From assembly GCA_046594445.1 (NCBI GenBank), contig JBKJSM010000057.1:24328-88327 (forward strand): a DNA stretch of 64,000 nt, given 5' to 3'. The stretch comes from Gaiellasilicea sp046594445 (GTDB taxonomy: Bacteria; Actinomycetota; Thermoleophilia; Gaiellales; Gaiellaceae). Below, one piece after another: positions 16,422 through 24,279 of the stretch. Every line of letters begins with the position of its first letter. The stretch's first letter is position 1. The notes under the pieces are model-generated. The model saw only the letters and a program-made list of their open reading frames with translations, did not search any database and was not told where the DNA came from. The translations under genes and the position numbers were made by a program.

Positions 16422-17375
16422 GTGAAAGCGATTCGCATCCACGAAGACGGCGGCCCCGAGGTGCTGCGGTACGAGGACGCTCCCGATCCCGTCGCGGGAG
16501 ACGGCGAGGTGCTCGTGTCGTTGCGGGCCGCCTCGCTCAACCATCTCGACCTCTGGATCCGCAAGGGCCTGCCCTCGGTGCCCAAGCCGCGCATCCTCGG
16601 CGCCGACGGCGCCGGAGTGCGCGTCGACACCGGCGAGCGAGTCGTCATCAACCCAGGCCTCGAGCACGGGGCCATGATCACCGTGATCGGGGAGCACACC
16701 GACGGAACGCACTGCGAGCTGATCGCGGTACCGGAGACGAACGTCTTCCCGCTCGACGACGCGATCGACTTCGAGACCGCGGCGGCCTTCCCGCTCGTCT
16801 ACGAGACGGCCTACAGGATGCTCGTCACGAAGGCGCAGCTGGCGGAAGGGGAATGGGTGCTGATCTGGGGGATCGGCGGCGGCGTCGCGACCGCCGCCTT
16901 CGAGATCGCCCGCGCGCTCGGCGCGAAGACGCTCGTCACCTCCGGCTCCGACGAGAAGCTCGAGCGCGCCCGAGAGTGGGGCGCCGACATCGCAGTGCCC
17001 CACGCGGGAGCAGTGGCCGCGGCAAAGGAGATCGGTGGGATCGACGTGGTCGTCGAGACGGTCGGCGAGGCGACGTGGAAGGACTCGCTCGCGGCGGTCA
17101 AGCCGGGCGGACGCGTCACCGTCTGCGGCGCAACCAGCGGTCCGAACCCGCCCGCGCAGCTCCACCGCTTCTGGTGGAAGCAGCTGACGGTCTACGGCTC
17201 GACGATGGGCACGCGCGAGGACTTCCTCGGCGCCTACGAGCTCGTTCGGTCGGGCCGTGCCCGCGTGCACGTCGACTCCGTCTTCCCGCTCGCAGACACC
17301 CGCGCAGCGCACGAGCGCCTGGAAGCCGGCGAGCAGCTCGGCAAGATCGTGCTCGAGATCCCCGGCTCGGCCTAG
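16422..17375 (+). CDS. Medium-chain dehydrogenase/quinone oxidoreductase-like protein lacking the structural-zinc lobe
   Basis: 317 residues from GTG 16422. MDR fold: N-terminal GroES-like domain (VLVSLRAASLNHLDLWIRKG), then a Rossmann nucleotide domain with WVLIWGIGGGVATAAFE and a final KIVLEIP. The four-cysteine lobe present in zinc alcohol dehydrogenases is absent; the corresponding loop reads NPGLEHGAMITVIGEHTDG without cysteines. This fits a zinc-independent NADPH:quinone oxidoreductase or enoyl reductase. The substrate is unknown. Divergent from queG with a 15-base gap. Confidence 0.85.
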   Translation: MKAIRIHEDGGPEVLRYEDAPDPVAGDGEVLVSLRAASLNHLDLWIRKGLPSVPKPRILGADGAGVRVDTGERVVINPGLEHGAMITVIGEHTDGTHCELIAVPETNVFPLDDAIDFETAAAFPLVYETAYRMLVTKAQLAEGEWVLIWGIGGGVATAAFEIARALGAKTLVTSGSDEKLERAREWGADIAVPHAGAVAAAKEIGGIDVVVETVGEATWKDSLAAVKPGGRVTVCGATSGPNPPAQLHRFWWKQLTVYGSTMGTREDFLGAYELVRSGRARVHVDSVFPLADTRAAHERLEAGEQLGKIVLEIPGSA

Positions 17376-17387
17376 CCGAACGCTGGT

Positions 17388-17687
17388 CTAGCCAAAACCA
17401 AGGATGAACTTGGCGTCCTCGGACATGCTGTCCGGCGTCCACGGCGGGTCGAACGTCAGCTCCACCTCGACCTCCTCCACGCCCTCGACAGACTTGGCCG
17501 CGTCGTGGATCCCGTCCTGGATCATCTGTCCAGCGGGACAGCCCATCGAGGTGAGGCTGTGGATCACCTTCACCTTCGGCCCGTCGATCTCGACGTCGTA
17601 GAAGAGCCCGAGCTCGACGATGTCCATCCCGAGCTCCGGGTCCTCGACCGTGTGCAGCGCTTCGACGATCTCTTCGCGTGTCGCCAT
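17388..17687 (-). CDS. DUF59/MIP18-type iron-sulfur assembly protein (SufT/PaaD-like)
   Basis: 99 residues. TVEDPELGMDIVELGLFYDV is the DUF59 signature and TSMGCPAGQMI carries the conserved Cys. Family members help assemble iron-sulfur clusters or belong to phenylacetate oxygenase (PaaD); without other paa genes the Fe-S role is more likely. It lies nine bases after glpX in the same direction but has its own TAGCCT box six bases before the ATG (17694-17699), so it can be both read through and separately transcribed. Confidence 0.88.
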   Translation of the reverse strand: MATREEIVEALHTVEDPELGMDIVELGLFYDVEIDGPKVKVIHSLTSMGCPAGQMIQDGIHDAAKSVEGVEEVEVELTFDPPWTPDSMSEDAKFILGFG

Positions 17688-17696
17688 CGCTCCAGG

Positions 17697-18671
17697 CTAC
17701 CCGAGGAGGCGCACTTCCTCGCGGCGCTCGCGGGCGAAGAAGTGAATGCTCTCGGTGAAGCGGACCCAGTTGCAGCGCATGCACATCACGAGCGAGTGCG
17801 TGCGGGCGCTGTCGGCCAGGTAGCGGACGCCACGGAGCAGGTCGCCGTTCGAGATGCCCGTTGCGACCACGATCACCTCTCCGGAGGCGAGATCATCCGA
17901 GGAGAAGACCCGGTTGACGTCGGTGACGCCGTGCGCGGCGGCCTCGTCGATCTCGGCCCGCGTCGTCGGCCAGAGCTGCGCCTGCAGCTCGCCGCCCAGG
18001 CAGCGCAGCGCCGCTGCGGAGAGCACCGCTTGGCGCGTTCCCCCGATTCCGATCGCGAGGTGGTCGTTCGTGCCGCGGATCGCCGCCGAGATCGAGGCGG
18101 TGACGTCGCCGTCCTGGATCAGCTTGATCCGAGCGCCGGCGGCGCGGATCTCTTCGATCAGGTCGTGATGGCGCGGTCGGTCGAGCACGATCGTTGTGAT
18201 GTCGTTTGCGTTGCGTCCGAAGGCCTCGGCGATCGCGGCGATGTTGTCCGCGACCGGGCGCGTGAGATCGATCTTGCCGCCGACGCGCGGACCCACGGCC
18301 ATCCGGCGCATGTACATGTCGGGCAGGCGGAGCAACGAGCCGGGCGGCCCGACGGCGATCATCGACATGGCGCCGTTGCCTCCGCGCGCGACGACTCCGC
18401 GCCCCTCCAACGGGTCGATCGCGAGGTCGAACGCCTCGCCGCCCGCACCGATCGTCGAGCCCTGTCCCAGATCTGCCCCGTCCGGCGAGCCGATCACGAT
18501 CGTGCCCTCGATCGGCAGCCCGGCGAGGCCGGCCAGCATGCCGCCGCTCGCGGCGTCCTCCGCCGCGTCCTGGTCGGCCCGCCCGAGCCAGCGGGCCCCG
18601 GCGAGAGCGCCCCACTCGGTCGCGCGCGCGAAGAGCGCGCACGGACAGGTCTTCTGGACCTCGGCGCTCAC
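17697..18671 (-). CDS. glpX: Fructose-1,6-bisphosphatase, class II
   Basis: 324 residues from GTG 18671, which overlaps the kinase stop as GTGA; the usual length for GlpX. Metal and phosphate motifs are present: ADQDAAEDAA near residue 33, DLAIDPLEGRGVVARGG near 83, LIQDGDVTASI near 180, and the final MCMRCNWVRFTESIHF. It dephosphorylates fructose 1,6-bisphosphate in gluconeogenesis. It is the fourth gene of a tightly coupled unit with cDPG synthetase and 2-phosphoglycerate kinase, so phosphorylated trioses and their end product may be regulated together. Confidence 0.92.
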   Translation of the reverse strand: MSAEVQKTCPCALFARATEWGALAGARWLGRADQDAAEDAASGGMLAGLAGLPIEGTIVIGSPDGADLGQGSTIGAGGEAFDLAIDPLEGRGVVARGGNGAMSMIAVGPPGSLLRLPDMYMRRMAVGPRVGGKIDLTRPVADNIAAIAEAFGRNANDITTIVLDRPRHHDLIEEIRAAGARIKLIQDGDVTASISAAIRGTNDHLAIGIGGTRQAVLSAAALRCLGGELQAQLWPTTRAEIDEAAAHGVTDVNRVFSSDDLASGEVIVVATGISNGDLLRGVRYLADSARTHSLVMCMRCNWVRFTESIHFFARERREEVRLLG

Positions 18672-19585
18672 CGCGTCGCCGCCGCGGCGCGCTCGGCCTG
18701 CTCGAGCACGAGCTCGAGCACCGCGCCGACAGCGTCGTGCCGCGACTCGTTCTCGATCACCGGGACGTCGCACTTCGCCGCGCGGTCGAGGACGTAGTCC
18801 TGAATCATCCTGATCTCTGGCAGACCCGCAATGTAACGATCGACCGGCCGCACGCCGTCCGAGGTCGCGTCACGGATCCAGAAGTGCGTACGGTGGATCT
18901 CCTCGTCCCGGATCGCGAGCACGCACTGGACGACGAGCGCCCCCTCGAGCTCGGTCGTCAGCATCCCGGGGACGAGGTGGACGCCCTCGAGCACCATCGA
19001 CCAACCCTCGTCGAGCGCCCGCTGCAGCGCCGCCTCGACGCCGGTGAGGACGTTGCGCGTCTGGTCGAGAAACCCCAGCAACGCCGCGTCACCCGACTCC
19101 TCCTCCTCGGCCCGGGTCAGGCCGAGCCCGGCCTCGAAGCTCGAAAAGTGGATCGAGGGCATGAACTCCTTGGCGAAGAAGGCCCGCATCGTCTGGCGCA
19201 CGAAGTCGGTCGACGTGACGCGGGTGATCCCGAGCCGGTAGGCGACCTCCGTTGCGACCGTGGACTTGCCGGTGCCGGTGCCGCCGCCCACGAGCAGGAT
19301 CACCGGCAGGTCGAGCTCCTGGAGGTCGCGGAAGCGCCGCAGCTGGCGCACCGCCCGCGTGCCGGGGCCTTCGCCGAGCACCTCGACGGCAAGCTCGCGC
19401 AGCCGGTCGAGCTCGACGGCGATCTCGCCCCGTGCGGCGAGGTCGAGCTCGGTCCTGCGGGCGAGCTCGTATGCGGGATCGTCGGCCACGCCGACCGCCG
19501 TCAATGCCCGGGCCATCAGCCCCTTCGAGTAGGGCCGCTCAAGACCGCCGAGGAAGTCCCGCTCGCCCTTGCGCCTTTCAGTCAT
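18668..19585 (-). CDS. 2-phosphoglycerate kinase (archaeal type) with ATP-cone
   Basis: 305 residues from ATG 19585. N-terminal ATP-cone-like segment (PYSKGLMARALTAVGVADD), then a P-loop kinase with Walker A GGGTGTGKSTVATEVAYRLG at about 107-126 and TSTDFVRQTMRAFFAKEF after it, matching the archaeal 2-phosphoglycerate kinase family. The reaction is 2-phosphoglycerate + ATP to 2,3-diphosphoglycerate. The start overlaps the cDPG synthetase end by eight bases and the stop overlaps glpX. Next to the synthetase gene this completes a two-step path to cyclic 2,3-diphosphoglycerate. The assignment is by family and context, not by experiment. Confidence 0.85.
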   Translation of the reverse strand: MTERRKGERDFLGGLERPYSKGLMARALTAVGVADDPAYELARRTELDLAARGEIAVELDRLRELAVEVLGEGPGTRAVRQLRRFRDLQELDLPVILLVGGGTGTGKSTVATEVAYRLGITRVTSTDFVRQTMRAFFAKEFMPSIHFSSFEAGLGLTRAEEEESGDAALLGFLDQTRNVLTGVEAALQRALDEGWSMVLEGVHLVPGMLTTELEGALVVQCVLAIRDEEIHRTHFWIRDATSDGVRPVDRYIAGLPEIRMIQDYVLDRAAKCDVPVIENESRHDAVGAVLELVLEQAERAAAATR

Positions 19586-20834
19586 GCGCCGCCTCGTCCG
19601 CGAGCCGCAGCAGCTCGCCGTCCAGGTCGTCGTCGCCCACCACGAGCACGTCACTGCCGGCAAGCACGACCTCGACGCCGCGCTCGGAGGCGGCCTCGGC
19701 GACGACGTCGATCGCGGCCGCCTTCAGCTCGACGAGGAAGACATCGGCTTCGACCTGCGCGAGCTCCGTGCGCAGCTTCCCTCGATCCGCGAGGCTGCCC
19801 GAGACGTGCACGACCTCGGCGCCGTACTCCTCGCTCAGGTGCGCCTTGAACCCCGCGTGGGCCGACTCCGGCGCCGTCGAGAAGAACGCGACCGTCCGAC
19901 CGGCGATCTCCCCGGCCGGCTTCGGCCGCAGCGTCGTCGCGATCACCCTGGGCGCGAGTGCGAGCGCGCGGCCGTGCAGCTCCTCCCAGCCGGAGCCTCG
20001 CTCGGCCATCGTCAGCAGGACGAGGTCGGAGACGAGGTACCGGTACTCGTTCAGATAGCCGGTGACGACGTCCGGATCCTGCTGCGCGTTGACGACGAGG
20101 ATGCGCCGGCGGGTCTCGATCGGCGGGAAGGCGGCGCCGCTACCGTCGAAGACGACGAGATCCGGCCCCAGCTCGGCAGCGAGCTTCGCTCCCTCGGCCA
20201 CGTTCGAGACGGAGACCGTGCCGGCGAGCCCTCCGCCGCACCGCCGGCAGCCGACCGTCTCCACCCCGGCGAGCGCGGCCGTCTCCAGATAGTCGGAGGC
20301 GGCGTGCTGGCCCGCCCGGGACAGCTCGAGCAGGGCGTCGACGTCCGGCGCGACGCTCGCGACCTCCGGCTCAGGCGGCCCGCCGCGGCCCATGGCCACG
20401 ACCACCACCTTGCGGTCACGCGCGTACAGCCGCGCCGCGTGCGCGGTGATCGCGGTCTTGCCGACGCGCTTGCCCGTTCCGACGATCCCGATCGACGGGA
20501 GCGGGAACGGCTCGAGCGCGGGCGGGTCGAACCTGAAGTCGCCGCCGATGTAGGGCAGGCCCGCGGCCAGGACGCGGCTCGCAATCCGGAAGCGCTCGAC
20601 CGGGCCGAGCACGGGCTCGTCGGAGAGGTCGACGACGACCTCGGGGCGGTACTGGGCGAGGGCGGCGCCGAGATCGTCCGCGAGCGCAACGCCGTAGTCC
20701 GCGTCGTCGCGCAGCTTCTCGCTGCCGCCGACCACGTGCGCGGCCACGAAGTCGTACGGGAGCTCCTCGAGCGCCGACTTGACCACCGGCGCGTAGTGCT
20801 CCCCGTCGATCAGAGCAAGGGCACGCTGAGTCAT
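19578..20834 (-). CDS. Cyclic 2,3-diphosphoglycerate synthetase
   Basis: 418 residues from ATG 20834 (ATGA overlap with the phosphoesterase). The first residues, ALALIDGEHYAPVVKSAL, are the diagnostic start of archaeal cDPG synthetases; a P-loop-like GIVGTGKRVGKTAITAHAA follows at about 135, and VVFDGSGAAFPP lies further on. The enzyme closes 2,3-diphosphoglycerate to the cyclic trianhydride with ATP. In Methanothermus fervidus cDPG reaches high concentration and stabilises proteins. The paired kinase gene downstream makes the substrate. Slightly shorter than the archaeal enzyme (about 460). An alternative reading as a generic predicted GTPase of the same superfamily is possible but less specific. 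Confidence 0.82.
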   Translation of the reverse strand: MTQRALALIDGEHYAPVVKSALEELPYDFVAAHVVGGSEKLRDDADYGVALADDLGAALAQYRPEVVVDLSDEPVLGPVERFRIASRVLAAGLPYIGGDFRFDPPALEPFPLPSIGIVGTGKRVGKTAITAHAARLYARDRKVVVVAMGRGGPPEPEVASVAPDVDALLELSRAGQHAASDYLETAALAGVETVGCRRCGGGLAGTVSVSNVAEGAKLAAELGPDLVVFDGSGAAFPPIETRRRILVVNAQQDPDVVTGYLNEYRYLVSDLVLLTMAERGSGWEELHGRALALAPRVIATTLRPKPAGEIAGRTVAFFSTAPESAHAGFKAHLSEEYGAEVVHVSGSLADRGKLRTELAQVEADVFLVELKAAAIDVVAEAASERGVEVVLAGSDVLVVGDDDLDGELLRLADEAAHD

Positions 20835-21640
20835 GACCGGCTCGTGACCTCGTCCTCGATCCTGCCGGTGTACTTCTCGTACTCGAAGGTGTCGAGGGAG
20901 AACTGGATGATCCGCTCCTGCCCGTGGAAGGGGTGCTTGCGCCAGACGGCGACGTGGCTCCCGGACACCTCGACGACGTTGTAACAAGGGCGAGTGTTGC
21001 CGCGCAGGCGTAGCGAGGAGACCGTGCCGGTGTTGACGACGAACAGGTTCTCGAGCTTCCACGCGTACGGGACGTGCTTGTGACCGGAGAGGACGAGCTG
21101 CACGCCGGCGCGCTGGAGCGTCTCGATCGTGTCGCCCGCGTCATAGATCACGTTGCGCTCGCGGCCGGTGCCGGGCACGGGCAGCAGGTGATGGTGGCAG
21201 ACGAAGATCCGCAGGCTCGCCTCGGGTGCGAACTGTTCCTCGATCCAGCGATAGCGGCCTCGGCCGATCTGCCCGTGGTCGAGATCGGGCTCGGTCGAGT
21301 CGACGGCGACCACCGTCACGGGGCCGACGCGCAGCACCGAGTTGCGCTCGCCGAACAGCGCCTCGAAGTGAACGTAGCCAACGTTCCGCGAGTCGTGGTT
21401 CCCGGGGATCACGACCATCGACTCGCATTCGACCTTGTCGAGGTAGCGGCGCGCCTCCTCGTACTCGTGCTTGAAGCCGAACGTCGTCAGGTCGCCGGAG
21501 CAGACCACGATGTCGGGCTTCAGGTCGTTGATCTCGCTGATCGCCCGGTCGAGCAGGCCCGGGACGAAATACTGGCCGCCGCAATGCAGGTCGGACAGAT
21601 GCGCGATCGTGAAGGTCGTCCCCTGGGCCGGCTCGGACAT
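20831..21640 (-). CDS. Calcineurin-like metallophosphoesterase
   Basis: 269 residues from ATG 21640. All metallophosphoesterase blocks are present: LSDLHCGG, VVCSGDLTTFGFKHE, VIPGNHDSRN, FVCHHHLLPVPG and SGHKHVPYAW. These coordinate a two-metal centre that hydrolyses phosphomono- or diesters. It heads the cDPG operon, so a cyclic or linear phosphoglycerate phosphodiesterase activity that turns the solute over would fit, but this is inference; cyclic nucleotide phosphodiesterase is the other common activity. Confidence 0.88.
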   Translation of the reverse strand: MSEPAQGTTFTIAHLSDLHCGGQYFVPGLLDRAISEINDLKPDIVVCSGDLTTFGFKHEYEEARRYLDKVECESMVVIPGNHDSRNVGYVHFEALFGERNSVLRVGPVTVVAVDSTEPDLDHGQIGRGRYRWIEEQFAPEASLRIFVCHHHLLPVPGTGRERNVIYDAGDTIETLQRAGVQLVLSGHKHVPYAWKLENLFVVNTGTVSSLRLRGNTRPCYNVVEVSGSHVAVWRKHPFHGQERIIQFSLDTFEYEKYTGRIEDEVTSRS

Positions 21641-21646
21641 GCGGGG

Positions 21647-21652
21647 AGCATA
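21647..21652 (-). promoter_or_regulatory. Leaderless -10 box (TATGCT) of the cDPG operon
   Basis: On the minus strand TATGCT stands six bases before ATG 21640. The divergent gene at 21700 has TACCTT at 21687-21692, seven bases before its GTG. Confidence 0.55.
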
Positions 21653-21699
21653 GGAGCTTCCGGAAAGCACCGTCCGGGGCTCGCGCTACCTTGAAGTTC

Positions 21700-22068
21700 G
21701 TGCCCCGGCAGCCGCCCGCGTTCCGCGCCTTCCACGGCTCGGCCCCGCCCAGGTTCGTCAACGAGGTCGAGCTCGAGTGCGCGAAGATGCTCGACTTCTA
21801 CGGCGTCCCGTGGGAGTACGAGCCACGAACCTTCGTGCTCCAGCGCGACGAGGAAGGCCGCGTGACGAGAGCGTTCACGCCCGACTTCTACCTGCCGGAG
21901 CAGGACCTGTACGTCGAGGTGACGGTCATGCGGCAGTCGCTCGTGACCCGAAAGAACCGCAAGCTGCGCGAGCTGAAGCGGCTCTACCCCGAGATCAAGG
22001 TCAAGCTCTTCTACCGGCGCGACATCGAGCGCCTGGCCCAACGATCGAGACTCAAGCTCGCCTCCTAG
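21700..22068 (+). CDS. Putative PD-(D/E)XK-fold protein upstream of hpt
   Basis: 122 residues from GTG 21700, chosen because TACCTT lies seven bases upstream. FVNEVELECAKMLDFYGVPW is a nuclease-like first helix, and FTPDFYLPEQDLYVEVTV looks like the PD...ExK core of restriction-endonuclease-fold proteins, with Thr in place of the catalytic Lys. LYPEIKVKLFYRRDIERL ends the fold. It may therefore be an inactive or altered nuclease-fold protein. It ends just ahead of the hypoxanthine phosphoribosyltransferase in another frame; the junction is odd (see hpt). Confidence 0.7.
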   Translation: MPRQPPAFRAFHGSAPPRFVNEVELECAKMLDFYGVPWEYEPRTFVLQRDEEGRVTRAFTPDFYLPEQDLYVEVTVMRQSLVTRKNRKLRELKRLYPEIKVKLFYRRDIERLAQRSRLKLAS

Positions 22069-22073
22069 CGCAC

Positions 22074-22661
22074 CTGCTCGCGGAGCGCGGCCACCCGATC
22101 GGGGAGGTCTACCTCTCACGCGAGGAGATCGCCCGCCGGGTCGCCGAGATCGGGGCGGAGCTCGCGGCAGCCTACGGGGGATGCGAGGCTCTCCTGGTCG
22201 CACCGCTCAAGTCGAGCGCCGTCTTCCTGGCCGATCTCTCCCGCGCCCTGCCGGTTCCGCACGGCGTCGATTTCCTCGAACTCGCCGAATACGCCGACGG
22301 GTGCAGCGGCGGCGTGCGGCTGCTGAAGGATCTCGACACCTCGATCGTCGGGCGGCACGTGGTGATCGTGGAGGACGTCGTGGACACCGGCCTGACGTTG
22401 AACTTCCTGGCTCGGACGCTCTCGCTGCGGGAGCCCGCCACCCTCTCGGCGGTGACGCTCCTCGACCGCCCCTACCGGCGTCTCGTCGACGACGTGCCGC
22501 TCGACTACGTCGGCTTCACGGTTCCGGACGAGCTCTTCGCCGGCTACGGACTCGGTCTCGACGAGCGCTGGCGCGCGCTACCGGACCTGCACATCGTCAC
22601 GACGGCCGACCTGCCCGCCCACCTGACGGGCAACGGCTATCGGCCGACCAAGGCCGCCTAG
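22074..22661 (+). CDS. hpt: Hypoxanthine-guanine phosphoribosyltransferase, start codon unresolved
   Basis: About 195 residues. PIGEVYLSREEIARRVAEIG is the usual N-terminus of bacterial Hpt, VVIVEDVVDTGLTLNFLA is the PRPP-binding loop, and DYVGFTVPDELFAGYGLG closes the active site. It salvages hypoxanthine or guanine to IMP or GMP. No ATG, GTG or TTG occurs in this frame between 21903 and the start of homology. CTG at 22074, five bases after the upstream stop, is the best-placed codon. Alternatives are a -1 frameshift that fuses it to the preceding protein, or a sequencing indel. Confidence 0.85.
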   Translation: MLAERGHPIGEVYLSREEIARRVAEIGAELAAAYGGCEALLVAPLKSSAVFLADLSRALPVPHGVDFLELAEYADGCSGGVRLLKDLDTSIVGRHVVIVEDVVDTGLTLNFLARTLSLREPATLSAVTLLDRPYRRLVDDVPLDYVGFTVPDELFAGYGLGLDERWRALPDLHIVTTADLPAHLTGNGYRPTKAA

Positions 22662-22676
22662 GAGCCGAAAAAGCAA

Positions 22677-22699
22677 CCGGCCGCCCATGGGGCGGCCGG
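22677..22699. terminator. Hairpin terminator between convergent hpt and M23 peptidase genes
   Basis: A perfect 10-bp stem (CCGGCCGCCC / GGGCGGCCGG) with a three-base loop, 15 bases after the hpt stop. There is no T-run. A weaker 8-bp stem (22739-22746 with 22761-22768) lies nearer the peptidase gene and could serve the minus strand. Confidence 0.75.
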
Positions 22700-22796
22700 T
22701 GCGCGTCGGGAGACGAGGAACGACATCCTCGGAGTGACATCGTTTCCTACGTGCAAGTTAGAAACGATCGGGGCGTGCAATGAGATACGGCTCGGT

Positions 22797-24002
22797 CTAC
22801 AGATACCCGAGCGGGTCGACCGGGGAGCCGTTCACACGCACTTCGAAGTGCACGTGGGGGCCGGTCGAATGACCCGTATTGCCCGAGTAGGCAATCAGCT
22901 GGCCCTGGGCCACCGACTGCCCCACTCCGACCGTCACGCTCGTGTTGTGGCCGTACGCGGTTGCAACTCCGCCGCCGTGATCCACGACCACGAGGTTCCC
23001 GTAGCCGCCCATCCAGCCAGCCACGATCACCGTGCCGGCGGCAGCAGAGACGACCGGCGTGCCGTTCGCGACCGCGAGGTCGATTCCCTCGTGCATCCGG
23101 CCCCAGCGCCAGCCGTAGCTGCTCGTCAGGATGCCGTGAACGGGCCAGACGAAGCCGGCTGCCGAGGCGGCGCCGGTCGGCGCCGGCACGATCGACGAGC
23201 TCTGCGCCGACTGGATCCTGGCGCTGAGCGCCGCGCTCTGCAGCTGCAGCTCGCGCATGTGCTCGAGCGCGTCATCCTTGTCCCCCTGCACGTTCTCGAG
23301 CGCCGAGCGCTTGTCGCGCCTGGCGGTCGCGAGCTCCCGCTGGCTCCAGGCGAGCCGATCGCGCACCGCGCGCTGCTCCGCGGTGCGGGCCGCCACCGTG
23401 CGGGTAGTCGCCGCCACCGACTTGCGGGTCTTGCGCGTCGAGTTCCGCGTCTCCTGCATCTGCAGCTTCGCGCCTTCGACCTCGTCCGCGATCTGCTCGT
23501 CCTGGGCGCCGATGTCGTTGAGGAACTCGAGCTGGTCGAGGAGGTCCGAGAAGCTCGCCGCTTCGAGCACCACCGTCAGCGCCGAGGTCGGATCGGAGGT
23601 GTAGATCTCCACGATCCGCTTGTTCAGCCGCTCCATCGCCGCCTTGTGCTGGCGCTGAAGGAAGACCAGCTTGCGAGTCTGGAGCCTGTAAAGCTGGTTG
23701 AGCCGGTCGAGCTGGCGCTGGTGGAGGGCGAGCACGTCCTCGAGCCGGTCGAGCCGAGTGGAAGCGTTGTCGACGTCGTCCTGAAGCGCGCGGATCTTCG
23801 ACGTGACTGTCGCGATCTGCGAGCTGAGCACGCCCTCCCGCTCCCGGGCGGCCTCGATCTTCGCCTGCAGGACGTCGATCCGGCCGTCGATCACTTCCTT
23901 CTTTGCGATCGGGCTCTCCAGGCCAAGCGCGGGCGAGGCGACGAGAAAGCACGTGAGCGCGGCGGCGGCCAGAACGAGGCCGGTAGTGAGGCGAAGGCGC
24001 AT
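22797..24002 (-). CDS. Secreted coiled-coil M23 peptidase (murein hydrolase, EnvC/NlpD-like layout)
   Basis: 401 residues: signal peptide (LVLAAAALTCFLVASPALG), about 230 residues of coiled coil from IDGRIDVLQAKIEAAR to DALEHMRELQLQS, then a C-terminal LytM/M23 domain with zinc ligands in MHEGIDLAVANG and HSTGPHVHFEVRVNG. All four M23 metal/catalytic positions appear present, so the peptidase is probably active on peptidoglycan cross-links. The coiled coil is typical of division-associated hydrolases controlled by FtsEX, but ftsEX is not adjacent here. Convergent to hpt. Confidence 0.93.
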   Translation of the reverse strand: MRLRLTTGLVLAAAALTCFLVASPALGLESPIAKKEVIDGRIDVLQAKIEAAREREGVLSSQIATVTSKIRALQDDVDNASTRLDRLEDVLALHQRQLDRLNQLYRLQTRKLVFLQRQHKAAMERLNKRIVEIYTSDPTSALTVVLEAASFSDLLDQLEFLNDIGAQDEQIADEVEGAKLQMQETRNSTRKTRKSVAATTRTVAARTAEQRAVRDRLAWSQRELATARRDKRSALENVQGDKDDALEHMRELQLQSAALSARIQSAQSSSIVPAPTGAASAAGFVWPVHGILTSSYGWRWGRMHEGIDLAVANGTPVVSAAAGTVIVAGWMGGYGNLVVVDHGGGVATAYGHNTSVTVGVGQSVAQGQLIAYSGNTGHSTGPHVHFEVRVNGSPVDPLGYL

Positions 24003-24099
24003 CCGTCAGTAGTTTCGTCGGGCGATCGGCCGTCCCTTCAGTGGGGCGACCGGACGTCCAGTGTAGCCGCGATCCTGCCGAAAGCTACTGCGGCCCGAA

Positions 24100-24270
24100 C
24101 TACTGCGGCTCGGGCTCGGGGACGATCGCCGGGGTGGGCGGATCGGCCTCGTCGGGCGGCGGATACGGCTCGGGGATCACCGCCGGGCCGGGCTCGGGCA
24201 CGACCGCCGGCTGAGGCGGATCGGCTTCGCCGGGCTGCGGGTACGGCTCGGGTGGCGGAATCGGCTCCAT
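24100..24270 (-). CDS. Small Pro/Glu-rich repeat protein (56 residues)
   Basis: A short open frame from ATG 24270 with AAAGAGG three bases upstream. The product is about 40 percent proline and nearly all polar, built from two copies of a unit of roughly 24 residues: PEPYPQPGEADPPQPAVVPE and PEPYPPPDEADPPTPAIVPE. No signal peptide or membrane segment. Located between the cytochrome c maturation genes and the M23 peptidase, same strand, nine bases after the CcmI-like stop. Function unknown; a low-complexity tail or scaffold peptide is conceivable. It might be a non-coding GC-rich repeat, but the ribosome site and the repeat at protein level favour a gene. Confidence 0.5.
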   Translation of the reverse strand: MEPIPPPEPYPQPGEADPPQPAVVPEPGPAVIPEPYPPPDEADPPTPAIVPEPEPQ

Positions 24271-24279
24271 GACCTCTTT

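Noticed and set aside
16422..17312. A long N-terminal extension of QueG reading through the opposite strand of the oxidoreductase
   Set aside because: Homology to QueG starts at ATG 16406; the extension is antisense to a gene with a clear MDR fold.
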